Part shown: positions 63,067 through 64,000 of the stretch, one piece after another
How the letters are laid out: every line of letters starts with the position of its first letter
How positions within the stretch are numbered: the first letter of the stretch is position 1
Origin: Blastococcus sp. TF02-8
GTDB lineage: Bacteria > Actinomycetota > Actinomycetes > Mycobacteriales > Geodermatophilaceae
DNA length: 64,000 bases
Assembly (NCBI RefSeq): GCF_003319175.1
Contig: NZ_QOHK01000001.1
Coordinates: forward strand, 62,001 to 126,000
Reading direction: 5' to 3'
Notes under the pieces: generated by a model
The model's database searches: none
Told to the model about the DNA's origin: nothing
What the model saw: only the letters and a program-made list of their open reading frames with translations
Translations under genes and position numbers: made by a program

Positions 63067-64000
63067 CCGCAGTCGCCCAGGTCCACGCCGAGGAGCGCGT
63101 CGACGGCGTCGCAGATGACCCGCGGCGCCTCCTCTTCCAGCTCCGCCCCCCCGGCCAGGGTGCGCTGCGCCCACTCGTCGACCAGTGCGATCGCCCCCGG
63201 GCTGTCCAGGTCGTCGGCCAGCCGCTCGCGCAGCCCGTGCAGGACCGGGCCCGCCGGTGCGCCGGCGTCCAGGGCCACGGCCCGCCGCCAGGTGGCCAGC
63301 CGCTCCTCGGCCGCGGTCAGCAGGGCGGGCGTCCATGCCCGGTCGGTGCGGTAGTGGCCCGACAGCAGCGCTAGGCGGATGGCCATCGGGTCCACGCCCT
63401 CGCCGCGCAGCTTGGAGACGAAGACCAGGTTGCCGCGGCTCTTGCTCATCTTCTCGCCGTCGAGCCCGATCATCGCCGCGTGCACGTAGGCCCGCGCGAA
63501 GGGCTTGGTGGCGGTCAGCGCCTCGGCGTGCACGGCGGAGAACTCGTGGTGCGGGAAGACCAGGTCGCTCCCGCCGCCCTGCACGTCGAAGCCCATGCCG
63601 ATCGTGTCCAGCGCGATGCAGGCGCACTCGATGTGCCAGCCGGGGCGGCCCTCGGCCCCGCGCGGGCCGGGCCAGGAGGGCTCGCCCTCGCGGCGGCCGC
63701 GCCACAGCAGCGGGTCCAGGCGGTTGCGCTTGCCCGCGCGGTCGGGGTCTCCCCCGCGCTCGGCGAAGAAGCGCAGCATCGTCTCCTCGTCGTACCGGGA
63801 CTCGCCGCCGAAGCCGGGCGCCTGCGCGACGTCGTGGTAGACGTCGCCGGTGCCGTCGTCCAGCACGTAGGCCAGGCCCGCCTCGAGCAGCTTCTCGATC
63901 TGCGCCACGATCCCGGGGATCGCCTCGACCGCCCCGACGTAGTCCTCCGGCGGCAGGACGCGCAGCGCCGTCATGTCCTCGCGGAACAGCGCCGTCTCCC
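63063..64000 (-). CDS. mshC: Mycothiol ligase MshC, C-terminal part (window ends inside the gene)
   Basis: About 312 C-terminal residues are in the window; the N-terminal quarter, with the HIGH-type site, lies beyond base 64000. Present are [17 protein letters not shown], the zinc-site [13 protein letters not shown], and the KMSKS loop [14 protein letters not shown]. The family resembles cysteinyl-tRNA synthetase; the GGGSDLxFPHHEF form and the short C-terminus, lacking a tRNA-binding domain, favour MshC. MshC joins cysteine to glucosaminyl-inositol in mycothiol synthesis. It is upstream of dgt in one operon. Confidence 0.9.
   Translation of the reverse strand, partial: ETALFREDMTALRVLPPEDYVGAVEAIPGIVAQIEKLLEAGLAYVLDDGTGDVYHDVAQAPGFGGESRYDEETMLRFFAERGGDPDRAGKRNRLDPLLWRGRREGEPSWPGPRGAEGRPGWHIECACIALDTIGMGFDVQGGGSDLVFPHHEFSAVHAEALTATKPFARAYVHAAMIGLDGEKMSKSRGNLVFVSKLRGEGVDPMAIRLALLSGHYRTDRAWTPALLTAAEERLATWRRAVALDAGAPAGPVLHGLRERLADDLDSPGAIALVDEWAQRTLAGGAELEEEAPRVICDAVDALLGVDLGDCG

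Overview
The window is very GC-rich and densely coded. It carries a complete Pup-proteasome system (pup, dop, pafA, prcA, prcB, the ARC/Mpa ATPase and the regulators pafB and pafC), RbpA, and the 3' end of the mycothiol ligase gene mshC. Together these mark an actinobacterium. The GC content, many GTG starts and family mix suggest Geodermatophilaceae (Blastococcus, Geodermatophilus or Modestobacter); this is an inference and the genus is not resolved. Gene order from about 13.9 to 17.3 kb and from 30.3 kb to the end resembles, from memory, M. tuberculosis Rv2050-Rv2053c and Rv2089c-Rv2130c. This block therefore looks like ancestral actinobacterial chromosome rather than an island.

Layout. 0.1-8.6 kb: a GNAT enzyme, a PEBP-like protein, a HAD phosphomutase plus GH65 phosphorylase operon for alpha-glucosides, an M50-like membrane protein, a membrane-anchored monooxygenase-like protein, a pentapeptide-repeat membrane protein and small unknowns. 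8.6-9.1 kb: a gene-free stretch with a good match to the actinobacterial dif site (8631-8658) and a 21-bp-arm perfect inverted repeat (8992-9040), so the window probably spans the replication terminus. 9.1-21.4 kb: a lipoprotein, a lipid cluster (glycerophosphodiesterase, acyltransferase), an MFS transporter, thymidine kinase, rbpA behind a sigma-R type promoter, fxsA, a ppm1/lnt pair, an amidohydrolase, a DHFR-like gene broken by an in-frame TAG, a GNAT enzyme and a second acyltransferase. 21.6-25.6 kb: a two-gene cassette of unrecognised proteins, the second with a possible PD-(D/E)XK nuclease core and hydrophobic helices. 25.6-30.3 kb: a YbdK-like ligase, an unknown protein, and a radical SAM protein split by an intein and preceded by a LexA-type box.

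30.3-64.0 kb is the conserved block: M24 peptidase with an Lrp regulator, a 5'-3' exonuclease, a DUF4333 protein, helY, a lipid kinase, tatC/tatA, pafBC, DUF3866, pafA, prcA/prcB, an endonuclease VII-like gene, pup, dop, ARC, trmI, a RecB-like nuclease, a HAD phosphatase, a GGDEF protein, an epimerase, metH, a PAC2 protein, dgt and mshC (cut by the window end).

How the genes work together. Dop deamidates the C-terminal Gln of Pup, PafA ligates Pup to target lysines, ARC unfolds tagged proteins and PrcAB degrades them. PafBC is the DNA-damage transcription activator usually encoded nearby. TatA and TatC export folded proteins. Lnt and Ppm1 serve lipoprotein acylation and mannosyl-lipid donor synthesis. 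Many genes have a TANNNT hexamer six to eight bases before the start codon and no ribosome binding site, so leaderless transcription appears common here.
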